Made by a program: the position numbers and the translations under genes
Assembly (NCBI GenBank): GCA_964434165.1
Contig: CAYSUS010000053.1
Coordinates: 1 to 49,105, forward strand
Length of the DNA stretch: 49,105 nt
From: CAYSUS01 sp964434165
GTDB taxonomy: Bacteria > Planctomycetota > Planctomycetia > Pirellulales > Thermoguttaceae
Direction of reading: 5' to 3'
Part shown: piece by piece, positions 27,201 through 36,000 of the stretch
Layout: every line of letters starts with the position of its first letter
How positions within the stretch are numbered: position 1 is the first letter of the stretch
The notes under the pieces: generated by a model
The model's database searches: none
Told to the model about the DNA's origin: nothing
Seen by the model: only the letters and a program-made list of their open reading frames with translations

Positions 27201-27619
27201 AGCTCGCGGCGGGCTTCGTCAACGGCCTTCTTGTCGTCCATCTTCAGCACGACCAGCCCCAGCGGGGCGAGCGCCCGATCGATCTCCGCCAGGGAGACGT
27301 CGAAGAGGTCCTCGGCCACCAGGACGTTGATCAGCCTGTCGGCGTGGGGCAGGGCCTCGCCGGAGAAACGGTGGACGCTCGCCTTTCCGTACAGCCCGAG
27401 CTTGTCCAGTTCGCCGCGCGCCTGTTCGATCTTCCCAACGTCGGTGTCCAGAGCGTGCACGACGCGGTTGTCGACGGCGCGAAGGAGCTTCGCGATGTGC
27501 GAGCCGTCATCACAGCCGAGGTGGACGACCAGGCCGCCCTTCCTGCCTGCCGCGTGGGCGGCGAGGGAATACGCGGTGAGGGCAACGAGGGCCGCGGCGA
27601 GGGTCCTGGTTCTGAGCAC
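24215..27619 (-). CDS. Exported methyltransferase-like / PQQ-type beta-propeller fusion (copy C)
   Basis: 1134 residues from a GTG at 27619, preferred because GGGAGAA precedes it and it opens a signal peptide (1-24, ending SLAAHAAG); the frame stays open upstream to an ATG at 27733 that would bury the signal. The Rossmann domain (about 28-150) has a nearly intact motif I (HLGCDDG, 33-39), ALDTD at the next strand and RALAPLGLVVLK. The linker motif starts at W167. Propeller blades include ARDAFSGVDLWRR, CRDLKSGDVLWKA and ALDAASGRRLWRF. After the usual DGSVRCLKP end there is an extra tail of about 50 residues, rich in Arg, Ala and Pro, whose DNA carries the ribosome site of copy B. Closest to copy A in layout. 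Confidence 0.83.
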   Translation of the reverse strand: MLRTRTLAAALVALTAYSLAAHAAGRKGGLVVHLGCDDGSHIAKLLRAVDNRVVHALDTDVGKIEQARGELDKLGLYGKASVHRFSGEALPHADRLINVLVAEDLFDVSLAEIDRALAPLGLVVLKMDDKKAVDEARRELQRAGFEEVDRAEAPTFRKPWPERLDQWGHYLHGADGNAVAEDALAGPPRYMRWVAGPMFPRSHDYTPSLHSLVSAGGRLYYVQDEGRPGFLDRGEKEHWALRARDAFSGVDLWRRPISGWSGRDWGSRYHWHNPRTLPRRLVADGDRLFATLSYRAPVTLLDGATGKTLREYPETKNTEEIILADGVLIARVRKEIPDFDKRARSWGFQVPAKSREEAFSKLPPAERGDETILALDPDDAKVLWRVSESRIVSLTLASRNGKVCFHNHEEIVCRDLKSGDVLWKAASQPWPEFTGAVGTLLMDDERVYYACDRGLKAWSLDDGELVWEGPKAIMAAPMHPPDLFRLGDTLWIGMTREMTSGTLPRELSRFQCEAFHGTDALGLDPQTGKVKRRVPIGSLLSGGHHVRCYRGKATSRYLIWSKRGADFVDTSGEGNHARVDWTRGECDYGFLPCNGLFYTPPHPCVCYSGVLINGFNALSAVQSDGRSEPAGAILEKGPACATHSESRVSGGASPAWPTYRGDIRRSGSLGAPIATELGQAWSADLGGNLTQSVVAEGTVIVAAKDQHLVHALDAASGRRLWRFRAGGRVDSPPTVHRQAVLFGAHDGHVYCLRLADGALIWRRRAAPEERWIVSYGQVESAWPVTGSVLLLEDASSQSATAYFVAGRSSFLDGGLHLYGLDPATGEVRHRRRMDGPWPDVISEPGGPHGMDGARSDILVSNGEHLFLGANVLSRSLEIVNTDVPQGGGGGVARGPLRLSTTMGFLADDFYDRQHWIHHQGFLSKSMPRGGTKSGYLLVFDDEDTYTLNAFHTPTGQSMGMGKGPDPFRLSAESNDRPMGEGRGHLLKPSPRPARWSEKLAFFGRALLLAEDKLLVAGTSDFLPADDPSDDYLAGRRAELRIFAAKDGQCLKTFPLEAMPVFDGMSAAGEHVFLSCLDGSVRCLKPVGGPGRRDEPKAASETRGRQARLHQRAARTAPANPSSSLGPVIMPEERD

Positions 27620-27858
27620 GTTGGTTCTCCCACGGAGTGGTCCCGTTCCACTGCCTGAATTCAAGAACTGTCCTTGGCCCCCCCCGTGCCGCTTCGGCGG
27701 CCGGGCCGTCCGCGCTTCGATGATCTCGGCCATCGTGTCGTCGGGGATTCGCGGTCGGTCCGGGCTCATGCCGGTCGGCGCTGCCAACCCCAGGTGCGCT
27801 GTTCAGGAGAAACGACTGCGCGGCCCGGTCTCGCCGGCTTTCGCAGACACGGACCGCA

Positions 27859-28692
27859 CTAGGCCATCGCGGCCTCCGCGGCGTCGCGGAGGTACTTCTC
27901 CGAGGGGTCCTTGCGCGTGTTGCGCAGGTGCCGGTAGATCTTCTCGGCGTCGCCCTGCTTGCCGGCGGCGGCCAGCCGCTCGGCGAGCACCATGCAGTTC
28001 TTGGCGGCCTGGATCCGCTCCCAGCCCGGCTCCACGTCGGCGGCCTTGATGAGCAGGTCTGCAAAGCCGGCATCGCCGATGCGGGCCAGTCCGTATCCGG
28101 CCGCGATGCGGACTTCCCGGTCCGGGTCGTCGAGGGCCTCTTGGAGGAGGCCGGCCGAGCCGGCGTCGGCCAGGGCCGCCAGGCCGTCGATGACCGCCAA
28201 CCGGCAACAGCCCTTGGCGCGGGCCGCCGCCTTGCGGAGCTCGTCGGCCGCGCCGTCCTCGATCGCCACGAGGGCCATCGCGGCCGGATCGCACAACGAC
28301 TCGTCGGTCAGCAGCTTGCCCAGCGCCGTCACGGCTTCGCGGCGCCCCGCCCACTGGAGCGTCTGGCAAAGGAACGACTTGATGCATTCCGAGCGGTCGC
28401 CCGAAAGCTCCGCGGCGAGCACGTCGCAGAACTCCTTGCGGGCACGCTCATCCTTCACCACCAGCGTGTGATTGAGCACGCAGTGCAGGGCGTAATGGGG
28501 CTTGACGTCCTTGTCGCTGCCGGGCTCGGCGAGCATCGCGACGAGTCCCTTGACGTTGGCGCGGCCGCCCTTGTAGATCGCGTCGATCGCCTTCTCAATC
28601 TTGTCCTTGTCGATGTTCTCCGTGTACATCCCGCGGCTGTCCGGATCGGGCATCTGATCGACCAGCCTCTTGAGCTCTGGCGAGACTGCCAT
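27859..28692 (-). CDS. HEAT-repeat protein
   Basis: 277 residues without a signal peptide or membrane segment, so probably cytoplasmic. Helical repeats of about 30 residues run from residue 50 to the end, with the Ala/Leu pattern and Asp-Arg turns of HEAT/PBS-lyase-like repeats, for example DDPDREVRIAAGYGLARIGD. Such proteins form scaffolds for protein contacts and have no catalytic role of their own. It sits between the Gfo/Idh gene and propeller gene C in the long minus-strand run; a link to their export or assembly is conceivable but unproven. An unstructured gap of 239 bases separates it from gene C. Confidence 0.75.
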   Translation of the reverse strand: MAVSPELKRLVDQMPDPDSRGMYTENIDKDKIEKAIDAIYKGGRANVKGLVAMLAEPGSDKDVKPHYALHCVLNHTLVVKDERARKEFCDVLAAELSGDRSECIKSFLCQTLQWAGRREAVTALGKLLTDESLCDPAAMALVAIEDGAADELRKAAARAKGCCRLAVIDGLAALADAGSAGLLQEALDDPDREVRIAAGYGLARIGDAGFADLLIKAADVEPGWERIQAAKNCMVLAERLAAAGKQGDAEKIYRHLRNTRKDPSEKYLRDAAEAAMA

Positions 28693-28811
28693 GATTGGGT
28701 TCCTTGTGAACTGACGAAGTGTTCGGTTGGATGGTGCGGCGCTTCACGGCGCGACGACTGCCGGGAGGGAAGCGGGGCCAAAACCCTTCTGTGCGAGGCA
28801 CCCTTCGGGGC

Positions 28812-28853
28812 ATTCCGGCAAGAGGGTTGGCCCCTTTTCCCGGAATCACGCAA
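28812..28853. repeat. Palindromic repeat copy after the Gfo/Idh gene
   Basis: ATTCCGG (28812-28818) pairs with CCGGAAT (28840-28846). On the minus strand the copy begins with the 17-mer TTGCGTGATTCCGGGAA at 28853-28837, identical to that at 7892-7908, and starts seven bases after the stop codon of the Gfo/Idh gene. Confidence 0.55.
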
Positions 28854-28859
28854 CGCGAT

Positions 28860-30077
28860 TCAGATCCGCCAGGGGGCCCGCATCGGCTGGTTGACCAGCC
28901 GGTTGGCCTCGTCGTCGCCGACGATCTGCTCGGTCACCGGGTCGAACTTCAGCGGCCGGCCGCAACGGAAGGCCGCGTTGGCCAGGTGGTAGATCATGGC
29001 CACGTGGTGCGAGCGCTCCGCGTTGGCGGCCGCGCGCTTGCGCGTGCGGATGGCCTCGGGGAACTTGGGCTCCGGCTCCGGGGTGGGCATGGACTTGATC
29101 TTCTCCTGGTCCTCCGGGGTGAGCATCTTCATCAGGCTGCCCTCGTCCAGGTTCCTCTGCGGCAAGCGGTCGTACTTCTCGCCCCACTCGCCGCTGTCGA
29201 GGACCAGGGTGAACCCGTCGGCGTACTTCATCTCGCACCAGCCCCACATGCCGCAGCACTCGGGGTGGGCCGGCGGCGCGTAGGGAATGATCTCGACCGG
29301 GGCCGTCAGGTCGCGGCCGTACTGGTAGGCGGGGCTGTGCAACTGGTGGTGGGCCATGTCGGCCAGGCCGCCCCCCTCGTAATCCCAGTAGCCGCGGTGC
29401 GTGCCGCCGACCCGGTGCCGGTTGAACGGCCGCAGCGGCGCCGGCCCGCAGTACATGTCCCAGTCGAGGCCGTCGGGCACTTCGGCGACCTCGTACTTCG
29501 CCTTGCCGCTCCACTGCTTGACCTTCTTGCCGCCGCGCTGGACGAACACCGAGTCGCAGTTCTTCAACAGGCCGCTGGCGAAGATCTTGCGGACCGTGTT
29601 CGCGCGGTAGGGCCCCTTGTTCTCCACCTGGAAGATGCGGCCGAACCGTCTTTCCGCCTCGGCCACGGCGCGGCCCTCGGAGATGAACCGCGTCATCGGC
29701 TTCTCGCACACCACGTCCTTGCCGGCCTCCATCGCGGCGATCGAGATCAGGGCGTGCCAGCCGGGCGGCGTGGCGATGGCGACCACGTCGATGTCCTTGC
29801 GCTCGAGCACCTTGCGGAAGTCGGTGTAATACTCCTTGTTGTCGCAGCGGTCCTTGAACTTCACGTCGCAGGAGGCCAGCCGGCGGACGCCGGGCCCCAG
29901 GCAACCGAACGTGCCGTTGCCGCGCCCGCCGCAGCCGATCAGCGCCCCGCCGAACTCCTCGCTGGGCGGGGTCTGCCCTTGACCCAGTACGTTACGCGGC
30001 ACGATGGTGACCGCGAACGCGCCCGCCGCCGAAGCCCCGAGGAAGCCCCGGCGCGTCACCGCGTGTCTGCCTGCCAT
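28860..30077 (-). CDS. Tat-exported Gfo/Idh/MocA family oxidoreductase
   Basis: 405 residues from the ATG at 30077, which follows GGAGG and opens a twin-arginine signal (VTRRGFLGASAAGAFAV). The nucleotide-binding glycine motif reads ALIGCGGRGNG, the conserved lysine lies in VVCEKPMTR, and the C-terminal half has the GG-rich segment DYEGGGLADMAHHQ with histidines at the expected catalytic face. The protein belongs to the planctomycete-expanded secreted branch; known relatives act on sugars. It is followed upstream in the operon direction by a DUF1080 protein, a pairing which fits oxidation of a sugar to a 3-keto form and hydrolysis of the resulting glycoside, though this is an inference. It differs from the paralogue at 2861-4252 in keeping the EKP motif. 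Confidence 0.9.
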   Translation of the reverse strand: MAGRHAVTRRGFLGASAAGAFAVTIVPRNVLGQGQTPPSEEFGGALIGCGGRGNGTFGCLGPGVRRLASCDVKFKDRCDNKEYYTDFRKVLERKDIDVVAIATPPGWHALISIAAMEAGKDVVCEKPMTRFISEGRAVAEAERRFGRIFQVENKGPYRANTVRKIFASGLLKNCDSVFVQRGGKKVKQWSGKAKYEVAEVPDGLDWDMYCGPAPLRPFNRHRVGGTHRGYWDYEGGGLADMAHHQLHSPAYQYGRDLTAPVEIIPYAPPAHPECCGMWGWCEMKYADGFTLVLDSGEWGEKYDRLPQRNLDEGSLMKMLTPEDQEKIKSMPTPEPEPKFPEAIRTRKRAAANAERSHHVAMIYHLANAAFRCGRPLKFDPVTEQIVGDDEANRLVNQPMRAPWRI

Positions 30078-30189
30078 GGTAGGAAACCTCCGAGTAAGGG
30101 TTAGGGTGCGAAACCCGTCTCGTCCTTCGCGACTTGCCGCTCGACTGGGCACACCGACGACACCGGAGCGTGCCGCGATGGCCCGCGAT

Positions 30190-30819
30190 CTACTTCTCCA
30201 GCGGCTTGATGAAGATGTTGCGGAACTGAAGCGGATTGCCGTGGTGCTGCAGCAGGATCGGGCCCTTCTCGATGAAGCCGTCGCCCTTCTTGAGCGTCTC
30301 CATCGGGGCGTCGTCCACCACGAGCTTGCCGTTCAAGTGGACGGTCACGTTGTCGCCGACGAGCTTGATCTTCAGCGTGTTCCACTCGCCCACCGGGTTG
30401 TCGGCGGGCACGAGCGGCTTCTCGCCGACGTGCGTCCGCTTGTTGTTCCACAGCCCGCCGGAGCCTTCCTTGTGGCGGTCGATGTCCCAGATCTGCACCT
30501 GCGGCTTGCCCCGCAGGTAGATGCCGCTGTCGCCCCCCTTCTCGATCTTCCAGTCCACGAGAAGCTCGAAGTCGCCGTACTCCTTCTCCGTGGGCAGGCT
30601 GCTTCCCTTGCCGTCGTAGTGGATGACGCCGTCAACGACCTTCCAGTGCTCGGCGTTCTTCTCGCTCACCTTCCAGCCCGAGAGGTCCGTGCCGTTGAAC
30701 AGGGCCGTGAAGCCTTCGGGAGGCTCGTTCCGTTTGCCTTCCCCGGCCCGGGCGGGCGAGCTGAGAAGGAGGGCAGCGACGGCCAGCGCCGTCAGCAGTC
30801 GCGCGAGGGGGCGTGTCAT
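30190..30819 (-). CDS. Secreted DUF1080 (3-keto-disaccharide hydrolase type) protein
   Basis: 209 residues with a signal peptide (1-25). The domain fills the mature protein: FTALFNGTDLSGWKV at the start, VVDGVIHYDGKG, the acidic core WKIEKGGDSGIYLRG and a closing QFRNIFIKPLEK. The fold is a concanavalin-like jelly roll. Characterised members hydrolyse 3-keto-glycosides or bind glycans. The gene precedes a Gfo/Idh oxidoreductase by 112 bases and follows a sulfatase by 229 bases, all on one strand, which suggests joint action on an extracellular glycan. Confidence 0.9.
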   Translation of the reverse strand: MTRPLARLLTALAVAALLLSSPARAGEGKRNEPPEGFTALFNGTDLSGWKVSEKNAEHWKVVDGVIHYDGKGSSLPTEKEYGDFELLVDWKIEKGGDSGIYLRGKPQVQIWDIDRHKEGSGGLWNNKRTHVGEKPLVPADNPVGEWNTLKIKLVGDNVTVHLNGKLVVDDAPMETLKKGDGFIEKGPILLQHHGNPLQFRNIFIKPLEK

Positions 30820-30928
30820 GGGGTCGCTCCTTGGGTTGAATGGGAAGGGATCCGATCGGCGGGACGTTCAGAGCCGGGGGCCTCCCGGGCTTCCGACCGG
30901 CCATTGTAGGCCGAAGCGAGCCGCAAAT

Positions 30929-30941
30929 CCATGATCCCAAG
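30929..30941 (-). promoter_or_regulatory. CTTGGGATCRTGG motif upstream of the DUF1080 gene
   Basis: CTTGGGATCATGG on the minus strand, 110 bases before the start codon. It matches the sulfatase upstream motif (32853-32841) at 12 of 13 bases, and both are preceded by GCCGTGC. A shorter relative stands before the nucleoside hydrolase. Function is unknown. Confidence 0.3.
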
Positions 30942-31048
30942 GCACGGCTCGAAGCGGCTTCCGCAGCTTCCCGCTCCCGGAACGTCGTGCGAACAGGGCC
31001 GAGGGACGAAGCACGCAATCGCGACGACGGCCCGTGTCGGCAAGGCCG

Positions 31049-32680
31049 TCATTGCTTCTTACGCCCGCTCTTCTTCTCTCCGCGACGGGACGCGGTCTTG
31101 CTTCGGGCGGCCTCCTGCCCGCGAGCTCCCCCGGCGGCCTGCTCGCGGAACAGCGCGTTGAGCTGGTTCCAGCGCTCGATCATAACGCTGCGCTTCTCGG
31201 GCATGGCCGCGCTCAGGTCGTTCTGCTCGCAGCGGTCTTTCGCCAGGTCGTAGAGCTCCCAGTCCTCGCCGTCGGCCCTGGTGGAAACGATCTTCAGGTC
31301 GCCTTCCATCAACGCCTTGCCGTTGTGGCGGAAGAACAAGTAGTCCAGCGGCACGGCCCCCTCCTTGGCGAAGACAGGCGTCAGGTCGCGGGCGGAGGAG
31401 GGCGGCGCGCCCTCGATGCCCGGCTCCAGCCCGGCCAGCCCCAGAATCGTGGCCACGACGTCGATGAAGTGGGCCGGACTGTGGCGCAGCTCGCCGCGGG
31501 CGGCAATGCCCCGGGGCCAGTGGAAGATGCCGGGCGAGGAGATGCCCCCTTCGTGCGTCCACATCTTGTAGTAGCGGAACGGCGTGTTGGAGGCCGTGCC
31601 CCAGGCCGGCCCGATGCACAGGTGCGTCGTCTGCGAGCCGGGCCGGGCCTTCGGATCGTGCCCCTTGCCGCGGATCATGATCTCCGGGCTGGCGCCGTTG
31701 TCGGAGAGGTACACGATGAGCGTGTTGTCGAAGGCCCCCGTCCGTTTGAGTGAATCGACGAGGCGTCCGATCTCCTTGTCCATCCGCGCGACCATGGCGG
31801 CGTGGATCTCCATCTTCATCGCCTGGAACCGCTTCTGCTCGTCCGACAGGGAGTCCCACGGAACGGTGTCGGTCACCTCGCCGGGGCCGAACCGCTCTTC
31901 CAGCTCCTCCCAGCTCTTGTGCCCGATCGGCTTGGGCATCAGGCGCGGGTCCATGAGCGAGAGATCGCAGGTGACGATCCCCATCTCGCGCAGGCGCTGC
32001 CAGCGCCGCTGGCGGATCGTGTCCCAGCCGACGTCGTAAACGCCCCGGTAGGGCTCGATATCCTTCTCAAGCGCCATCACGGGGAAGTGCGGGGCATAGA
32101 ATGCGAGATTGAGAAAGAAGGGCTGGCCCCGGTGATGGGCCGAATGGTCGTGAAGGCAGTCGATCGCCCGCTGCGCGATCGCCTCGGTGTGGGGATACCC
32201 GAAGGCCGGGTCGCCGTCGCTGGGCGCGAAGGAGCCTTCGGGGGCCGGCGGGACGCCCTTCGGGTCGATGAATCCGGCCGCGACGGGATTCCGCGCGCGA
32301 ACGTGCCATTTGCCCGAGTGATAGCAGCGGTAGCCGACCTGATTGAGCCGCTCGGGCAGGGTCTTGACCCAGGCAGGAAACCGCGTCGAGGTGGTCTGCT
32401 CGAAGTAGTAGCCCGTCAGCAAGCACGCCCGGGACGGCCAGCAGCGGGCCGTCGAGTACATGCGGGTGAACCGCAGCCCGCCAGAGGCGAGCTTGTCGAG
32501 GTGGGGCGTGCGGATCTCGCCGCCGTAGCAGCCCAGGTCGGAGAAGCCGCTGTCGTCCGCGAGGATCAGGACGACGTTGGGCCGCGCGTCCGCCGCCAGG
32601 CCGGCGCCGGCCAAGGCCACGGCGACAAAAAGGCAGGACCCAACGGTCTGCCACAGCAAACAACAGGATCTTGCGATCAT
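31049..32680 (-). CDS. Secreted type I sulfatase (arylsulfatase family)
   Basis: 543 residues from the ATG at 32680, chosen because it opens a signal peptide (1-30, ending GLAADA); an upstream in-frame ATG would add 31 unlikely residues. The metal-binding N-terminus NVVLILADDSGFSDLGCYGG and the formylglycine site CWPSRACLLTG with Cys 80 are intact. This is the Cys type, which needs a maturation enzyme (FGE or anSME) not found in the window. A second conserved region (YLSDNGASPE) lies near residue 300. The C-terminus is lysine/arginine-rich. It should release sulfate from sulfated glycans in the periplasm or outside. It is the first gene of the long minus-strand run. Confidence 0.94.
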   Translation of the reverse strand: MIARSCCLLWQTVGSCLFVAVALAGAGLAADARPNVVLILADDSGFSDLGCYGGEIRTPHLDKLASGGLRFTRMYSTARCWPSRACLLTGYYFEQTTSTRFPAWVKTLPERLNQVGYRCYHSGKWHVRARNPVAAGFIDPKGVPPAPEGSFAPSDGDPAFGYPHTEAIAQRAIDCLHDHSAHHRGQPFFLNLAFYAPHFPVMALEKDIEPYRGVYDVGWDTIRQRRWQRLREMGIVTCDLSLMDPRLMPKPIGHKSWEELEERFGPGEVTDTVPWDSLSDEQKRFQAMKMEIHAAMVARMDKEIGRLVDSLKRTGAFDNTLIVYLSDNGASPEIMIRGKGHDPKARPGSQTTHLCIGPAWGTASNTPFRYYKMWTHEGGISSPGIFHWPRGIAARGELRHSPAHFIDVVATILGLAGLEPGIEGAPPSSARDLTPVFAKEGAVPLDYLFFRHNGKALMEGDLKIVSTRADGEDWELYDLAKDRCEQNDLSAAMPEKRSVMIERWNQLNALFREQAAGGARGQEAARSKTASRRGEKKSGRKKQ

Positions 32681-32840
32681 CAGGCTTGTCCCTCTCTCAA
32701 TGCTGAGCCAGGTTGTCGCGTGCGCTGGCGCCCCGTCGCCGTGTCCACCGTTCTCGACGCTCGCCCAAGGCAAACGCTACAACGGATTGCCAGGCCCTTC
32801 GTGGGCGCGGCCCGCCCAGCGGGCCGCGCGAGGCCATGAA

Positions 32841-32888
32841 CCACGATCCCAAGCCCGAAACATAGCACGGCGCAAGCTTCTATGCCAA
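32841..32888 (-). promoter_or_regulatory. Candidate promoter of the sulfatase gene run
   Basis: On the minus strand TTGGCA (32888-32883) and TATGTT (32864-32859) are 18 bases apart. CTTGGGATCGTGG (32853-32841) follows near the expected start of transcription, about 160 bases before the sulfatase ATG. Nothing else is recognised in the divergent gap 32681-33058. Confidence 0.4.
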
Positions 32889-33058
32889 CGATCTCCTGCA
32901 ATCGCGCCGGTCCGCGGCGCGTCGCGGTCTGCCCGCCCTGGCCCTTCGGCTGAAGGGGGGGCCGACTTGTGCGCGGTCCCCGCGCGGGTCAGAATGCGAG
33001 GGGCTCACCCCGCGAACTGCCGAAGCCCCCGCTGACCTCCTTCGCCTGGGAGACCCCG

Positions 33059-36000
33059 ATGATGCGGACTGCCTTCTCGGCTGCGGCTGTTTGCGTGGTC
33101 TCCTGGGGCGCGGCCCGCGGGGAGATGCAGCCACAATGGTTCCTCGATCTGCCCGCGCGCAAGCCCGCCTGGGAGCATACGTCGCGGATGCGGCGCGACG
33201 TGGCCCATCCGCTGCTGGCCCAGGAGGACTTGCTGCTGGTCGGCTGCGAGCACAACGGGGCCTTGCTGGCCCTCGACTTGGACACGGGGTCCGAGCGATG
33301 GCGCTTCTACACCGGCGGCCCGGTGCGCGTCGATCCGGCCGGGGACGGCAGGCGTTTTTTCGTGACCAGCGACGACGGATACCTTTACGCACTGGACCGG
33401 CAGGGCAAGCTGCTGTGGAAGCATCGCGGCGGACCGAGCGATCGCAAGGTCCTTGCGCACGAGCGTCTCGCCTCCGCGTGGCCGGGCGGGGCCGACCTGA
33501 TAGCCGAGAACGGCAAAGTGTTCTTCGTCGCCGGACACTGGCCGGTCGATGGCGTTTACGTCCACGCGCTGGACGCAACGACGGGCGACGTGCTCTGGTC
33601 GAACAGCTCGCCGCAGTATCGACCCCACGGCGCCACGCGGAAAGGCGGAGACAGGCTGTTCGTCTATGGACACGGCGGCAGCGGGGCGTACGACATCCGC
33701 ACCGGCCAGTCCGTCGACGAGAGGCTACCGCGACTGGAAGCCGCCGAGTTGCTGACCGTGCCGGGGAACGTCGAAGGGCAAGTGGTCCGCACGAGGATGC
33801 ACGACGGCCGGTTGATCGCCGCGACGCTCACGGGGCGGATCTACTGCTTCGCCGATCGCGATCCCCGCGAGGGCACCACGGCGGTGGAGTCCACCCAGGC
33901 GCCCGTCCTCGAGGCGGCGGACAAGGAGATCCATACAACGGCAGCGCGACTGCTCGAGAGGACCGGCGTTCGCGAAGGCTACGCCGTCGTCATCGGTCTG
34001 GCCGACGGAGCGCTAGTCGAAGGACTGCTGCGAGGGTCCGACCTCCGCGTCATCGCCATCGACCGCGACGCGAAGAGGGTAGCGGCCGTGCGCCGCCGCT
34101 TGGACGAGAGGGGGCTCTTCGACGACCATCGGCTGTCCGTCCTGGCTGGCGATGCGGCCCGTCGAGGTCTGCCGCCCTGCATGGCGAGCTTGATAACCAC
34201 GGAGACCGACCTGGCGCTCAGCGACGCGTTGCGCGAGGTGCTTCGGCCCTTCGGCGGCACCTTCGCCGCGATCCGCGGCGACAAGGTGACCATCGAGCGC
34301 CGCGATGGCCCGATCCCCAACACGGGCCAGTGGACCCACGAGTATGCCGACGCCGCGAACAGTCTGTGCAGCCAGGAGCGCGTGGTGCGCGCTCCCTTGG
34401 GCATCCTCTGGTACGAAGGGCCGGCGTCTGACGCCCGGTTCTACTACGACGGGCACGTGGATCACCAGTCGGGCCACAGCGTCAGCCCGCTGCCGCCGGG
34501 AGCCGCGATCGTGGACGGCCGCATGATCCTCGAGGGCCCGGGGCGGCTCGCCGCGTTCGACATCTACACCGGCCGGCTGCTGTGGGAGACCGAAATCCCC
34601 AAGGTGTACGGCTTCGGAGGGCCGGGCGGCGGGGTAGGAATCCACTCGAAGAACCACCGCGAGCCGTGGCGTCACGAGGAGGCGATGCGTGCGGAGATCC
34701 CCGCGACGTTTCATTCACGGACCACGGGCCTGAACTTCACCTCGTCGAGCGACGCGATCTACGTCTGCGCCGGCCGAGAGCTGCTGTGCTTCCGTCCGAC
34801 CGACGGTTCGCGCCAAAGCGTCTGGAAAGTGCCGCTGCCGGAAGCGGAGAAGGAAGACCTGTGTTGGGGGAGCGTTCGCCTCAGCGGCGACCTGATAATC
34901 GCCACGGTCTTCCGCCCGCACGATCTGGTCGACGCCCAATGCGGCCACGACGGCAACGGCGGCGACTGGTCCAAGGACCGCATGCCCATGCGGTTCGTCT
35001 TGGGGCTCGACCGCGCCAGCGGCAACCCCCGCTGGAGCCGGCGCGCGGAGTGGGGCTTCCTCAATCGGGGCATGGCGGCGGGCGGCGGGATGGTGTTCTG
35101 CGTGGATACGATAGCCCCCCACACCCTCGAGAAGCTCAGGGAGGCCAGTCGCCGCTTGCCGCGCACGCCGCCGATGCTCTACGCGCTGGATCTGAATACC
35201 GGCAGACCGAAGTGGCACCGCGAGCTCGACGTGGCGGTGCTCAATCTCACCTATGCGGAGCGGTCCGATACGCTGGTCGTCCCCTGCCGCAACCTGATGA
35301 CCTGGCACGACGGCCACTGGCTGGCACCATCCAAGGAAGGGAAGCCGGGGCGCAACACTCCGGGACGCATGCTGGGGATCCGCGGAAAGACGGGCGACGT
35401 CGTGTTCGAGGTGGACGAGGCCCCGTACTTCGAGCCGCACGTGATCCTCGGCGACGTGCTGCTCGACCGCTACGGCTACACCTACGATCTCCGCACCGGT
35501 CGGCGACACGAGCGCGTCGACCCGCGCACCGGGCAGAAGGGCCCCTGGCATTTCCGCAAGGGCGGCTGCAACCACCTCGTCGCCTGCCCCGCGCTTATCA
35601 CGTGGCGCACCGCGGTGTACGACCTGGCCGGACAGAGCGGCTCGATGCAGCTTCACGGCATGGACATGGGCTGCACGCCGACGATGCTGCCGGCGGGCGG
35701 GGTGCTTAACGTCCCCAACTTCGGAACCCATCACAAGCGGAGTCGGATGACGGCCCTGGCCCTGGTCCATCGACCCGGAAACCGGCTTTGGACCCAGTAC
35801 GACACCTCGCGCGAGAAGAGCACGGCGCCGCCGGCTCCCCTGCGCCGCGCGGGGTTCAACTTCGGTGCGCCCGGCGACCGCTTCGCTGAGGACGGCACGT
35901 TGTGGCTTTCCGTCACCTCACGGAAAAAGGAGAACACCGAGCTCGCGCCCAAGGAACCCGCGTGGTTCCGCGTGGAATCGGCGCTGGGCGACTCGTGGAT

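Noticed and set aside
24410..27658. Plus-strand open frame of over 1000 codons opposite propeller gene C
   Set aside because: The minus strand encodes a signal peptide, Rossmann motif and propeller blades shared with three other genes. The antisense frame shows no motif and is explained by high GC and few stop codons.
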